From the NCBI GenBank assembly GCA_026261815.1, contig JAMPIT010000059.1, forward strand, positions 23,686,001 through 23,750,000: a stretch of 64,000 bases of DNA, given 5' to 3'. Each line of letters begins with the position of its first letter. Position 1 is the first letter of the stretch. The notes beneath the pieces were generated by a model. That model worked only from the letters and a program-made list of their open reading frames with translations, did not search any database and was not told where the DNA came from. Shown here piece by piece: positions 23,130 to 33,798 of the stretch. The stretch is from Monarcha castaneiventris obscurior. Lineage: Eukaryota > Chordata > Aves > Passeriformes > Monarchidae. Made by a program: the position numbers and the translations under genes.

Positions 23130-23163
<34 letters not shown>
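23028..23163. repeat. (TTTTC)n pentanucleotide array with poly-T end
   Basis: From 23044 to 23150 the TTTTC unit repeats about 21 times without interruption, after a slightly imperfect left shoulder, and then runs into T13 (23151-23163). The other strand is an uninterrupted polypurine (GAAAA)n tract. The run of perfect units implies recent expansion and likely length polymorphism. Frames with FSFLF or KRKEK repeats across it are artefacts of the repeat. Confidence 0.97.
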
Positions 23164-23940
23164 GTGGCTTGATATGGCTCTGTATTCTCTTCACCTCACT
23201 GAAACAATTTGATGTGGTCAGCAAGTGCAGTAACAGGCTTTACAGATGATTTGAATGAAGATGCTAACTGGCCAATTGTCAGACAGATTTCTTGTACTGA
23301 GACTGTGATCGTTCACTCAAGGGACCTCTAATACGAACCTTCAAGTTCCACACAATAGTTTATTTTCATGAAGCTTGTAGGAACTTAATAGCTTTGAGTC
23401 CTCAGCTGTGCTTTCAAATTTGGTTGAAATTGGATACCTTGTCTGAAAGTTGTTGGGTAAACTGACAGACTGACAGACAGATAAATGTGCATGGACAACG
23501 TGATTGCATAAAACTTTTCTTTTTAGGAAACCAGGATAAAAATAAACTCCCTTATTGTAACACTCAGTAGGCTTTCAGAATTGCTAAGAAAGCTCCCATA
23601 ATTATAGTACTATACATCTAAGGCTGTTTGAAGGTGTATAATGGCTATAACTGTTATTCTTGTCTGACTACCTGTAAAATCGCTGCATGCCACTCATTCC
23701 TAATATCTGTTTAACAATTTTTCTTGGTGAATATGTGCTATCAGTTGACTGTAGCCAGATGAAAGAAAAAGCAAGATGAAACAAAAAGCAAGACAAAATA
23801 AAAATCTCAATATTCATTTGGAATTGTCTCCACTGAGGTCTGTGAACAACACCTGTTAATTCAGCTGGGAGTCTGATGAGTGATATACAAGCTGGGTAGC
23901 TCAATCCAAGAGAACTGAACTCCTTAGAGTTTAGGTTGTA
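23164..23940. other. Unique non-coding sequence
   Basis: Nothing recognised between the pentanucleotide array and the next CR1. Just at the right edge a 13-bp word (TTTAGGTTGTAAA) occurs twice, 3 bp apart, at 23930-23942 and 23946-23958, overlapping the CR1 3' terminus. Confidence 0.55.
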
Positions 23941-24352
23941 AATCATTTAGGTTGTAAAAATTCTTTAAGGTCATTGAGTCCAACTGCTAACCCAAAACTG
24001 CCAAGGCCACGACTAAGCTGTGCTCCCAAGCACCACATCTACACATATTTTAAGTATTTCCAGGGATGGCGGCTCCACCACTTCCCTGGGCAGCCCATTC
24101 CAGTGCTTGAGAGCTCTTTTGGTGGAGATTTTTTTTCTAATGTCCTGTTTAGACCTTCTCTGACACAACCTATGGCTGTTTCCTCTTGTACAGTCACTTG
24201 TTATTTGGGAAAGAGACTAACACCCACCTTTCAGGGAGCTGTAGAGAGCAAAAAGGTCCCCTTTGAGCCTTCTTTTCTACAGGCTAATCCTGGTTCCCTG
24301 CACCACTCCTCATAGGACTTGTTCTCTAGACCCTTCACCAGCCTTGTTGCTC
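23941..24352 (-). mobile_element. CR1 LINE, 5'-truncated 3' end
   Basis: The + strand text is the antisense of a CR1 3' end. It runs from AATCATTTAGGTTGTAAAAA and TTTAAGGTCATTGAGTCCAA, through CCAGGGATGGCGGCTCCACC and GGGCAGCCCATTCCAGTGC, to GACCCTTCACCAGCCTTGTT at 24330-24349. About 410 bp of the terminal ORF and 3' UTR remain. The copy is diverged and broken by stops. Confidence 0.88.
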
Positions 24353-24708
24353 TTCACTTACAAGCCACTTGCAATTATTTTATGATGCTGCTTTTTGAGA
24401 ATCAAGTGAATACTTCATTCTGAAGTATGTCAGAAAAAGCTGAGGTCCTTTTGGTCATTTAATGGAACACAAAAAGCCATAAAAGTAAACTGTGCTCCTC
24501 AAATGAATATTTATTCAGATCATGAAGTGGTTTACTTCAACCACTTAAAATTTTAAAATCCATCTTTGCTGCATTCCAATTGTTTTTTTCAGTAAACAGA
24601 TAGGCACTTATCTAGCAGCAGAAGAATATTTGCCTGTAAAAATAACCTGTTCTGATGAAATTATCAAGGTTATAATGTATGCAGCATTCAACAAAAGCAA
24701 GTTACCTT

Positions 24709-24724
24709 TCTGGAAATTTCCAGA
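24709..24724. promoter_or_regulatory. 16-bp perfect palindrome, TTCNNNGAA/STAT-like core
   Basis: TCTGGAAATTTCCAGA equals its own reverse complement. The two GGAAA/TTTCC halves recall STAT or NF-kB half-sites, but spacing and core do not match either consensus exactly. It lies in unique sequence. Function is not established. Confidence 0.3.
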
Positions 24725-27700
24725 TACGTGGTCTGATTCGATTATTAATATGTTAAAAGAAAGGCCTGTGACAACTACCCAAATATGGATTTGCCTAGTG
24801 TTTGTTTTTGCCAGGGAGATGAAGTCCCTGCTGGAAGTTTGAAGCAAAGATGAGGTGATGAAGAGTCCATTGAAATTACAATCTGGGTACATTTCAGGTC
24901 AACATCACCGCAGTTTAACATTAAATTATTGTTTTTGATTAAATACTGACTAATGATGTTTGAGTTCTGTATCTCATATTTTTCAGTAGCATAGCCATAG
25001 TCTACAAAAGGGGTGCAATCTTGTTTTTCGTCACTCTTATGTTAAGACTTCTATTCTCAGCAATAGAAGTCATACATGCTTGAGTTTTTTGACCTGTTTT
25101 GTCTTCTCTTGAAATTGTCAAGCACAGAACATCTGAGCTGAGAGAACAGTAGTGGTGAAAAAAAGAAAATACTTTTGTTAATCAAGCTCTCCATTTAGTT
25201 AAAATAACATTGGCCATTCTTACTTATTATCACTTAATACTCTTACTTTTTTGTAATTTTTTAAATCTCTTTATTACAGGTGCATGTCCATTAGCTCAAA
25301 ATATTTTTTTTTTTATTTGCTGATGAAGAGTCCAGTATAGTGGCATGGCAACAGTACATTGGAATAATGTGGGATTCAAATGTTCTGCCCTTGTAAACTT
25401 GTGCTGGTCTAGCCTGTCTCATAACAAACAGAAAGTTGGAATACTGAACAAAGGATTTTTACATCACTGGAGAAGGCTTATTGTACCATAATGATCCTTT
25501 CTGGGCAAAATCTAAAAATAAGGCTCTATAGACCTTTTGTCTAAAGCCAGTCCTTAATATTCATCACTGCACTGGCTTTCTTGATTACAGGGTTATGACA
25601 TGTATTCGTGCATCTAACGCCGTTCAGCTAGAGGTTTTGGATGAATTTTCTCCTAAGTGCAAATAAGCGGCAAGATGCCAAACTTGAGGTAGAGACAGTT
25701 TTCACTGTTGGACCAGGTGGAAGGGTTATGTGTCTTTTTCTATATATCTATTTCATCTCTTACTTGTATGCATCCATTTGCTCCAATGGCACCTCAGTGT
25801 TTTGTTTCCCTTAAACGACCTTGGTTGTGAGATTTTCTTTTTGATGAAGGGCTATTCAGAGCTTAGTGTTTTCCTATCTCAAACTATTCCATGCTGAAAA
25901 TATATACCCTTTCCATCACATACCAGAAAGGAGACAATAAAACTGCCATAGCAGAATAGACTGCAAGGTAAGTAACTGTTTTCTAGTTCTTAAAGACAAC
26001 TTGTAAAAAGAAAATGGGCAGTTTTTTATAACCATATTTGAAAGAATTGATGTATTTATCTTGAAACCTGGAAGAAATTTTATATCATCAGTAAGTTCTG
26101 ACCTATTGATCTGCCTTCCATCTGGTGACACCATTTATACTCATGCAGAGGACAATCAATAGTATAGAAAAACCATATTTTTCCTGTATTACAGTGATAT
26201 TTTAAGTGACAGTATAGTCAAGAGAGAAGGCTTCAATAATAATAAAAAAAAATTAAAATAAGAAATATAGTTTGGAGTTTAATAGCTTGCCCATATTGAT
26301 TTTTATCAGGGTTATTTGCCGTATTTTACCATCAGGAGGAGTTGTCATGTCTGCAAAAGCCATTCATTTTCCAATTAATTATTTCAACTTGGGTAAGCAA
26401 ATAAGAATACCAAGGCATTATTATGTTTTCCTGAAAAGTAAGCCAAACTGTCCTGCCCCAGCATTCTAGCAACTTTCTGCACCATTTTGTCTTGCTCTTT
26501 GGGATCCTCTAATTTTAACATTTTTCAAAAATGTGAAAGAATTCCAGTTCTTCCCCTAGTCTCAGCAGTGCAGACTATCATGCCAGAAACAAAAGAGGTT
26601 TCCAGAGGTCCTGTTAGGAGGAGGGAAGGCAAGAGCACGCTCTTGGCTTATGCTCCAGCAGAAATCATTTAGAAAAACATAGGCTTTCATTGACAGGCTT
26701 AGGCAACAGCCACTGCTCAATACCACAGAGGAACATAAATAAAAGCCCAAAGTCCCAGTCAGTCTGACCAGGAAGGAAAGTCCTTCCTCACTTCAAACCC
26801 AGAAAGTATTGTTTCACAGAGTCTGTCTCATGGGATAAAGCTTACCTGAAAAAACTGCTCATGTAAATGAGATCTTGTTTATATCTTCACAGGCCTGACT
26901 GACTGTATCACTTCACTGAACACCCCAGAAAATAAAAAAGTCCAGGTAACCTTTAAATTGCTGCTGCCAAATTCACACCCTTTTAACATTTTGGGGGGCA
27001 GGAGGCCAGAGTGTGATAGAAATCAAGACAGAAAATATTAAATGGCCTTCAGTATAAGGAAACTCAAGGAAATCGGTTTGGGCCACACAATTAGCAGCTT
27101 ATCAAATCAATTTTAGAAAGCACCAAAAAGTGAAGACAATTCTGGAGTGACAAGGGGAGCTCTAACACAGACACTGTGAAGACTGAGTCCAAGGTGGAAC
27201 CACTGTGTGAGGGGTCAGGCCACCTGCCACATGTCGAGAAATTAGTCTGGTGCCATGCTGCCCCAGATCTCTGCTGCTTGTCAGAGCTGCACTGCTGGGC
27301 CTCAGTTATGTGAGAAGCAGTTGAGTGCTGTGGAACAGAAATCTTAGAATAGAACTTATTACTCACCTTTTTTACCTTATTACAGAAATTTAACTGTGTG
27401 TCACTGAGTGGTGTGGTTCTGTACTCATATCCATCTGATTTAGATTCCCTCCAGGACAGCATAAGAACAAGAATAGCACAGCTGACATTTTGTGTCATTG
27501 GTTTTACTGAATGCCATCTGAACACCAATGCCATCTTCTCTGGGGTTTCCTGCATCCATAGGCCGCCAATATCAATGTTTCAGAACAAGAGAGAAGGAAA
27601 AACAAAATATAATTCAAAGGAAAACAAACTTTCTTTCCCCTTCTGTGAATTTCTATTTTTTTAGCCCCTCCCATCAAAATCTTCGGTGTTGTTCCCCTGC

Positions 27701-28035
27701 AAAAGTAGCTGGCCTTGTGAACAAATATCAAGAAATAATAATAAGCATTGCCTGCATGAAATACCTATGGAGATGAGATGAATTGATCATTCTTCTAATT
27801 ATAGCCCAGGGTATACATATGTGTTTTTAACCATTTGTTGAAAGAGCTTTCATCTCTCTGCTGGGGCACTGTGGCTTCATGCAACTGCAGAGAGTCTGTG
27901 CCTGTCAGTGCAGTGCCCTGCCTCAGTCATCATTTTCTTTAAGAGTGAAGTCAAAGAAACTGCCAAGGAGTTCATCTAGCACAAAGTAGATTGACTCCCT
28001 CTGGGCCCTGAAGCAATCAGCAACAAGTAGTGAAA

Positions 28036-28119
28036 CCACACACACCAAAAAACCCCCAAAATCCAAACCACAACCCCCCAAACAAACAAATAAATGCAAA
28101 CCAAACGAAAAAACCCCCA
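28036..28119. repeat. AC-rich low-complexity tract
   Basis: Alternating A and C runs (ACACACACCAAAAAACCCCC and similar, AAACAAACAAATAAATG) with almost no G or T. A purine/pyrimidine-biased simple sequence and not a gene. Confidence 0.85.
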
Positions 28120-28610
28120 GCCTTTAAAGTTATGAGAGAAGAATTGTAATAATATAGCTGACATTGCTCTTACAGCAACCCTTTGGGAATTGTAAATTCC
28201 CTGTGAATTTCACAGAATCTTCAGATGAAAGATTATTCATCTGAAAGCAGTGAATGAAGAAAAACACAGCTGGAAGGGTGAAAAAGAGAAGTGTTTGCTG
28301 TGAAACAGCAATTAATTTATTAACTCTTCAAGACAAAGATAAGAGAAGTTGTTAATTATATTTTTGTACTTGTGTACTGCATAGCAAAGGTAAGGGAGGT
28401 TTAGCAGCCAAAAGTTTTGCAGGGACTAAATTAGTAAGCACAAATAGTTTTGATATAATGGTGACTTAAGGTTTCAGGCACTGGAAATATCTCCTGTAAA
28501 ATGGTACAAAGCTCCCCCTTCATTCCAAGATTATTTGTTTCTGCTTGTTCTACTAGGCTTTTGTAGACTTTTTGTTATTAAAGAGGAGATGAATCAACAT
28601 GGATAACTGC

Positions 28611-28699
28611 AAAAAAGCCCAAACAAACAAAAAAAACCCCAAACAAACTACAGCCATAGCCTCCCTGCACAGCCCCCCTCCCCCCACAAAAAAAAGCCA
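28611..28699. repeat. AC-rich low-complexity tract with poly-C
   Basis: A-rich and C-rich runs (AAACAAACAAAAAAAACCCC) followed by CCCCCCTCCCCCCAC and A8. Similar in kind to the tract about 500 bp upstream. Confidence 0.8.
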
Positions 28700-29240
28700 A
28701 ACAAGTTTTGCCACAACAAAAGGAAGCCTCAGGTTTAAGGGTAATTTTATGTGAAAGATAGATGAAGGGGAAGCTTTCTAGGGAATCTGTAGCACACAGA
28801 AATGAATCAAAGCATGAAAAGAGCATGCAGAGCAAAGGAGGCCACAACAGAGGAGAAAAATTACTTGTTTGTATCCCTGCTTAACTTGGATAAGTTCAGG
28901 GATATTTCTGAGCTGAACCATGTTTTTTAGCTATAGACTCATTAAAGGATACACTCAACTGTCAGCAGAAGTTATTGAAGTAGTAGATAGAATTAAGAAT
29001 AAAAAATCTTCAAGACTGATTGATATTTCTCTTTAGGCTCTAGGGAGACTTCAAGATGAAACACAAAAATCAGAAACCTCTCTCTCAGATACCGTGTGGA
29101 GGCAGAGGACTGACACATGTGACATCAATTATTTCAGAAAGCTACAGGGGAACCCAAGGACTGACCTGTAGCTCAATGCATCCAGCAAGTTAATTAGTCG
29201 AAACTGCCTGAAAAATTGAATTAATGTGCATCTGAATAAA

Positions 29241-29261
29241 TATGAACCATTATGGTTCATA
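29241..29261. repeat. Perfect 10-bp palindrome with 1-bp centre
   Basis: TATGAACCAT (29241-29250), T, then ATGGTTCATA (29252-29261). The word AAATATGAAC also recurs directly at 29238-29247 and 29261-29270, so direct and inverted repeats overlap. Confidence 0.8.
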
Positions 29262-29329
29262 AATATGAACAATTAGGGGAGAGCGATATGGCTTTTGCAA
29301 AAGAATAATGGTTTTCATGAAAATACAGT

Positions 29330-29790
29330 TCTCTGAAGGAAGCAGCACACCTCCAGACTGGAACAAGCAGGCTGATGGAGTGCACCTTGACCTTGAAAAG
29401 GTGTGGAACAAGGTCTTCTAACAAAGACTCTTAAGGACATGAAGATGACTGTGGAGAAGGCCTTGAATGAATAAATAAATTCCTTATTAAGAGATAGAAA
29501 ACAAGTGGCAGAAATAGTTAGATTTCACAGGGGAGGAAGATTATCAGAAGTATCCCTCAGTGACTCGCACTTGACTCCATAATTCTTAATTTAGTCTTTA
29601 ATGATCTTGAAAAGATGCTGAGCAGTGAGGTGGAAAAGTCTGTCAAAGTTAATAAGTTATTTGGTACAATATATATGAGCAGTGGCTGTGAAAAATGCAA
29701 AAGCACTTCCTAGTAGTGACTGACTAGGTGACAGAATGCCAGATAAATGTACAGGAGAAAGCAGAAGCCCACTTTTATTACCTTTAGTGT
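29330..29790 (+). mobile_element. Ancient CR1-like LINE relic (reverse-transcriptase region)
   Basis: Several landmarks of the CR1 reverse-transcriptase gene occur in order on the + strand. TTGACCTTGAAAAGGTGTGG then AACAAGGTCTTC corresponds to 'LDF-KAFDKV'. ACTCTTAAGGACA and GATAGAAAACAAG (the 'RKQ' region) come next, then TTTAATGATCTTGAAAAGAT (FNDLEK) and GCAGTGAGGTGGAAAAGTC. GTTAATAAGTTATTTGG then aligns with the FADDTKLF box, but the catalytic aspartates are lost. Many indels and stops show that this is much older than the other CR1 copies. Confidence 0.65.
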
Positions 29791-31924
29791 GCTTTAATTA
29801 ATCTTTTGATAAATGAAACTTAGAGAAGGTAAATACAAAATTAAAGTCATCAACCCATTTCAGAAACAATACAGTAGCCTTAGAGAGCTCTCCAAAATAC
29901 TGTTTCAGTTCAAAATTAGTATTTACAAAAGGCATCTTTGAGTCTGTGGGTATTCTTCCCTTGATTTGCAGGTTTCAGACAGAATGGAAGAGAATGAAAT
30001 ATCTGCTTTACATTTATTAAAGAAAATCTCTCTATGAAAGCTTCTGATGTAATATTATGATCTAATTTTATTTTACAAGCAGATAAACCATTTGATATCT
30101 GTTTCCAGTGTAAAGATCCAGAAATAATGATGTTAACTACCATTAAGTTACTGCAACTTCTAATGATCTTTTGCAATAAATATATTACAACTGTTTTATA
30201 AAGCCAGGCCAACAGAGTATCTCATATATATCATAAAGTAATAAATACAACCTAAAGCAAAAATTTCCTAAAGCTAAACCTGAGAAACCTTTCTACTTTT
30301 TCGTTCCCCAGGGCACTTCATTCAATTTGAGTACGTTGTTGTTCATGTATTTTTTTCTGTCTATTGTTTTGTTTTCCTGGGACTGATAGAAGAAATAGAT
30401 TCTTTCTTTATACTGAGAAATTGTGAACTTCCTATTTTATTATGTCCTTCCAATTTTGTCTGCATTATGTATGTGATTGTCTGCAGGTGTTTTTGCTGTT
30501 TCAGGTAGCAAAGTAGCTGAAGTATAAAGACTTTTTTGTGCTCTCTTGTTTCTTTTCTAAATTTGCTTCTCTCTCTCTTCAGTGACACAAGTAAAATTCA
30601 GACAGTACTTAATTAACTCCTCATTCAGTTTTTTTAAGTGTAAGAATACATTGGTTCCTCATATGTAGCACTATACAGAAAGTACACAGTACTTTCACTC
30701 AGTTCAAAATGATGAGCACTAAAATCAGCAAGATTTATAGAATCACGGAATCATTTTGGTTGGAAAAGACCTTTAAGGTAATTGAGTCTAACCATATGTG
30801 AAGGAATAATTTGTGTAGCTCTTGAGAAAAAAAAAGGTAAACAGATAAAAACCTGAATTTTCCATTAAAAAAAAAAAAGGTAATTTAAAATAATTTTAAG
30901 GAAAGTTAGCATGGCTACTGAATTCAGTCCTGAGTTCTTGACAATCTCAGTATAATTGATGATGCAATTAACCTTATCTCATGAAGATTTTTGTGACCCT
31001 AACAGTGTCTAAATCTCATGTCAGTATTCCAGGTACTTTATCAAGCTTCTATCACAGAGTTTTAAGGTATTGCAACCTTAAAAAATGGCTGGTTTTCTTG
31101 CATTTAATATGATAAAATGTTATTACTTCAACTTTTTATTGGTCTTATCAATTTGAATAATTTTGTTTGCAGCCTTTATAAAATTTGTAATTATGGAAGG
31201 TGACACTTGAGAAGTTGATTTAAGATGACAAAATAAATATATGCCATAAATAAAATGAAAATAATTTTGTCAGCTATCTCCTCATCTCATGTCTTTTTAT
31301 TCACTGAAAAATACATCAGTTATAGTTTTGCAAAACTTGAATTAAACTATCTGTATCAAATTTAGAGAAATTTCCTGAAACAATGCAAAAAATAGTAGAC
31401 GCCATCATCCCAAAATAATCAGCTTATTTTTAAAATGTCTTTCAGTTTGATGCATTTGTCGATGTCATGAATGATAGTTCTTCAGCTCTGACTATCTGTC
31501 AAATCCAGCAGACACCACAAAAGAAAGCCTGATCTAGGGAAAACACTGGAAATTTTGAAAGAGGAGTTTAAACTGTAGAATTGCAATATTCATTTTGAGT
31601 AAACTAATTTAATTTTCTCTAAATAAATTAGCAAATATTGGACAACATTTTGATGGGTCTAGATATTAAATAAAAATATTAAGGTACTTGATTTTAAAAA
31701 TAAAGGGTGCACTATTACTTCTGCTGATTTAATATTTGAATGTCAAATATTAATTCTTCTGATATGTATATACCGTTAGTTTAGTTGACTACTGTTATTG
31801 GCAAAAATCTTCTGCGTATATGCTTCTTTAAGAGGTTCAGACCTTGTAGAAGCATATTTTCTTGTAATTGTCTTGTGATTGTTTTAGGTGTAGCAAGTAA
31901 CAAACACATCTGAATACAGCTGAA
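29791..31924. other. Unique AT-rich non-coding sequence
   Basis: Nothing recognised except the short CR1 tail at 30737-30798 and two A-rich runs near 30822-30880. Confidence 0.55.
30737..30798 (-). mobile_element. CR1 3' terminal scrap
   Basis: ATAGAATCACGGAATCATTT and TTGGTTGGAAAAGACCTTTA, then AGGTAATTGAGTCTAACC, are the antisense of the extreme CR1 3' end. Only about 60 bp are present, so insertion was either almost immediately 5'-truncated or later eroded. Confidence 0.85.
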
Positions 31925-33798
31925 CTATTTAGAGAGGTCAACAGTGGTGTCAGCAAACTTCCATCTGTTTAAGGAGTTAGTGCATGTGGCCCCAGGGAAA
32001 CCACCCTCAGGGATAAAGGACTGAACAGAGCTTAGAGAATATTTTTCTCACAGCACAAGAACATTCAATTTCCCTGTCTAAGAAATCAGCACAGAAGACA
32101 GGAAATCAGCATGGCTGAGTAAGGACCTCCTGATCAAACTAAAGTATAAGGAGGAAATGCACAAGCAGTGGAACCAAGGATAGGTTTCCTGATAGTAATA
32201 TAGGCAAGTTGCCTAGATAGGTAGGGATGGGATCAGGAAAGATATGATTCAGTTGGAGCTGAATTAGGCAAGGAATGCAAAGAATAATAAGGATATCTAT
32301 ATGTATGTTGGCATGAAAAGGAAGATTAAAGGAGAAGTACCTGTCCTGATAATCAAGATAGAAGTGATGGCAACAAACATGAAGAAGACTTAAGATACTT
32401 AATTTTTCTGCTTCAATTTTCAATTCTAGTCTCTCTTCCCACATCTCTCAAGTCCCTAAACCTCAAGACAGGCACGGAGGGAGTAGTCTCTCTGGCTCTA
32501 GAAGATAAGGTTCAAGACCACCTGAGAAACCTGAATGTACATAACTGCATGTGACCTGATGAGATCCATCTCAGGGTCTTGAGGGAATTAGCTGACTAAG
32601 ATAGTGGCCTCTTATGATAGAGTGACTGCATCAGTGGACAAGGGAAGAGCTACAGGTGTCATCTATCTGGACTTCTGTAAAGTCTTTGACATGTCCCCCA
32701 CAACATTCTTCTTGATAAATTGGAGAGATGTGGGTTTGATGAATGCACTTTTAGAGGGACAAGGAATTGGCTGGATGACTATATCCAAAGAGTCACAGTA
32801 ATCAGGTCAATAGACAAGTGGACACTAGTAATGAGTGGTGACCCTTAAGGGTCCGTACTGGGACCAAGACTACTGAATATCATCATCAGTTACATAGACA
32901 GTGGGACGGAGTGCACCCTCACCAAGTTTGCGGATGAAGCTGGGCTCAGTGGTGATGTGCTTGGTGTCATCCGCTGATGTGCTTTAGGGAAGTGATGCCA
33001 CCCAGAGGGGCCTTGCTGGGCTTGGGAAATTAGCCTGAGTGATCCTTGTGAAGTCCAACAAGCCCAAGTGCAAGATCCTGCACGTGTCAGGGCCATCCTA
33101 AGCACAAATACAGGCTGGGTGGAGAATGGATAGAGAGTAGCCCTGCAGTGGAGGACTTTAGGATACTGATTGGATGTGAGCCAGCAACGTGCATTTGCAG
33201 TTCAGAAAGCCAGCTGTAACCAGGGCTGCATCAAAAGCAGCCAGAGCAGCAAGGTGAGGGAGAGGATTCTTCCCCTCTGCTCTCGTGAGACCCCGCTTGG
33301 AGTGCTGAATCCAGGTCTGGGATTCAGCAAAGACATGTTAGAATTGATCCAAAGGAGGGCCATGCAGATGGCCAGAGGGCTGGAGCACCTCTCCTAGGAA
33401 GAAATGCTGAGAGAATTGTTGGAGCTGGAGTTGTTCAGCCTGGAGAAGGGGGGACTTACGGAAGATCTTATTGCAGACTTTCAGTATGTAAAATGGCACC
33501 TAAAAAAAGACAGAGGGATGCTTTTTATGAAGGCCTGTAGTAATAGGACAGGGGCAATGGTCTTAAATTGGTGGGCGACATAAGGAAGACGTTCTTTGCA
33601 ATGTGATCAAGGACTGGAAGAGTTTGCACGGAGAAGTTGAGTATATTCCATCTCTGGAAGTGTTCAAGGTCAGGTTGCATGGAGCTTTGAGTAATCTCAT
33701 CCAACAGATGTCTTGGCCCTTGGCAGGGTGTTTGGACTAGATGATCTGTAGAGATCCTTTTCAAACCAAAACACTCCATGATTCTATTATTTCGTGAT
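31925..33798 (+). mobile_element. CR1 LINE, longest copy in the window, with internal deletion
   Basis: The copy starts in the region between endonuclease and reverse transcriptase (GTGGCCCCAGGGAAACC; ATGGCTGAGTAAGGACCTCC, the 'WL-KDLL' codons). It continues through GGGATGGGATCAGGAAAG and GAAGATTAAAGGAGAAG. The text then jumps near 32596 from the 'DEIHLRVLRELAD' codons (GGTCTTGAGGGAATTAGCTG) directly to TATGATAGAGTGACTGCATC, which normally lies several hundred bases downstream. Motif A is readable as VIYLDFCKVFD at about 32660-32692. The catalytic box at 32927-32941 reads FADEA where FADDT is usual. The 3' end runs through GTTTGGACTAGATGATCTGT to CTCCATGATTCTATTATTTC. Stops and frameshifts are numerous. 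Short frames on both strands inside it are not genes. Confidence 0.92.

Larger units (their letters stand above)
24353..29329. other. Unique non-coding sequence with AC-rich tracts
   Basis: About 5 kb without a recognised transposon. It contains a 16-bp palindrome (24709-24724), two AC-rich low-complexity tracts (28036-28119, 28611-28699) and a 21-bp palindrome (29241-29261). A minus-strand frame of 154 codons at 27091-27555 was read and not recognised. It has no convincing splice signals and is treated as chance. Confidence 0.55.

Noticed and set aside
22900..23224. Frames rich in FSFLF or KRKEK repeats
   Set aside because: They are translations of the (TTTTC)n array and not proteins.
27091..27555. 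154-codon minus-strand frame, the longest in the window
   Set aside because: No recognised similarity, no good splice sites at its ends and a composition like translated non-coding DNA.
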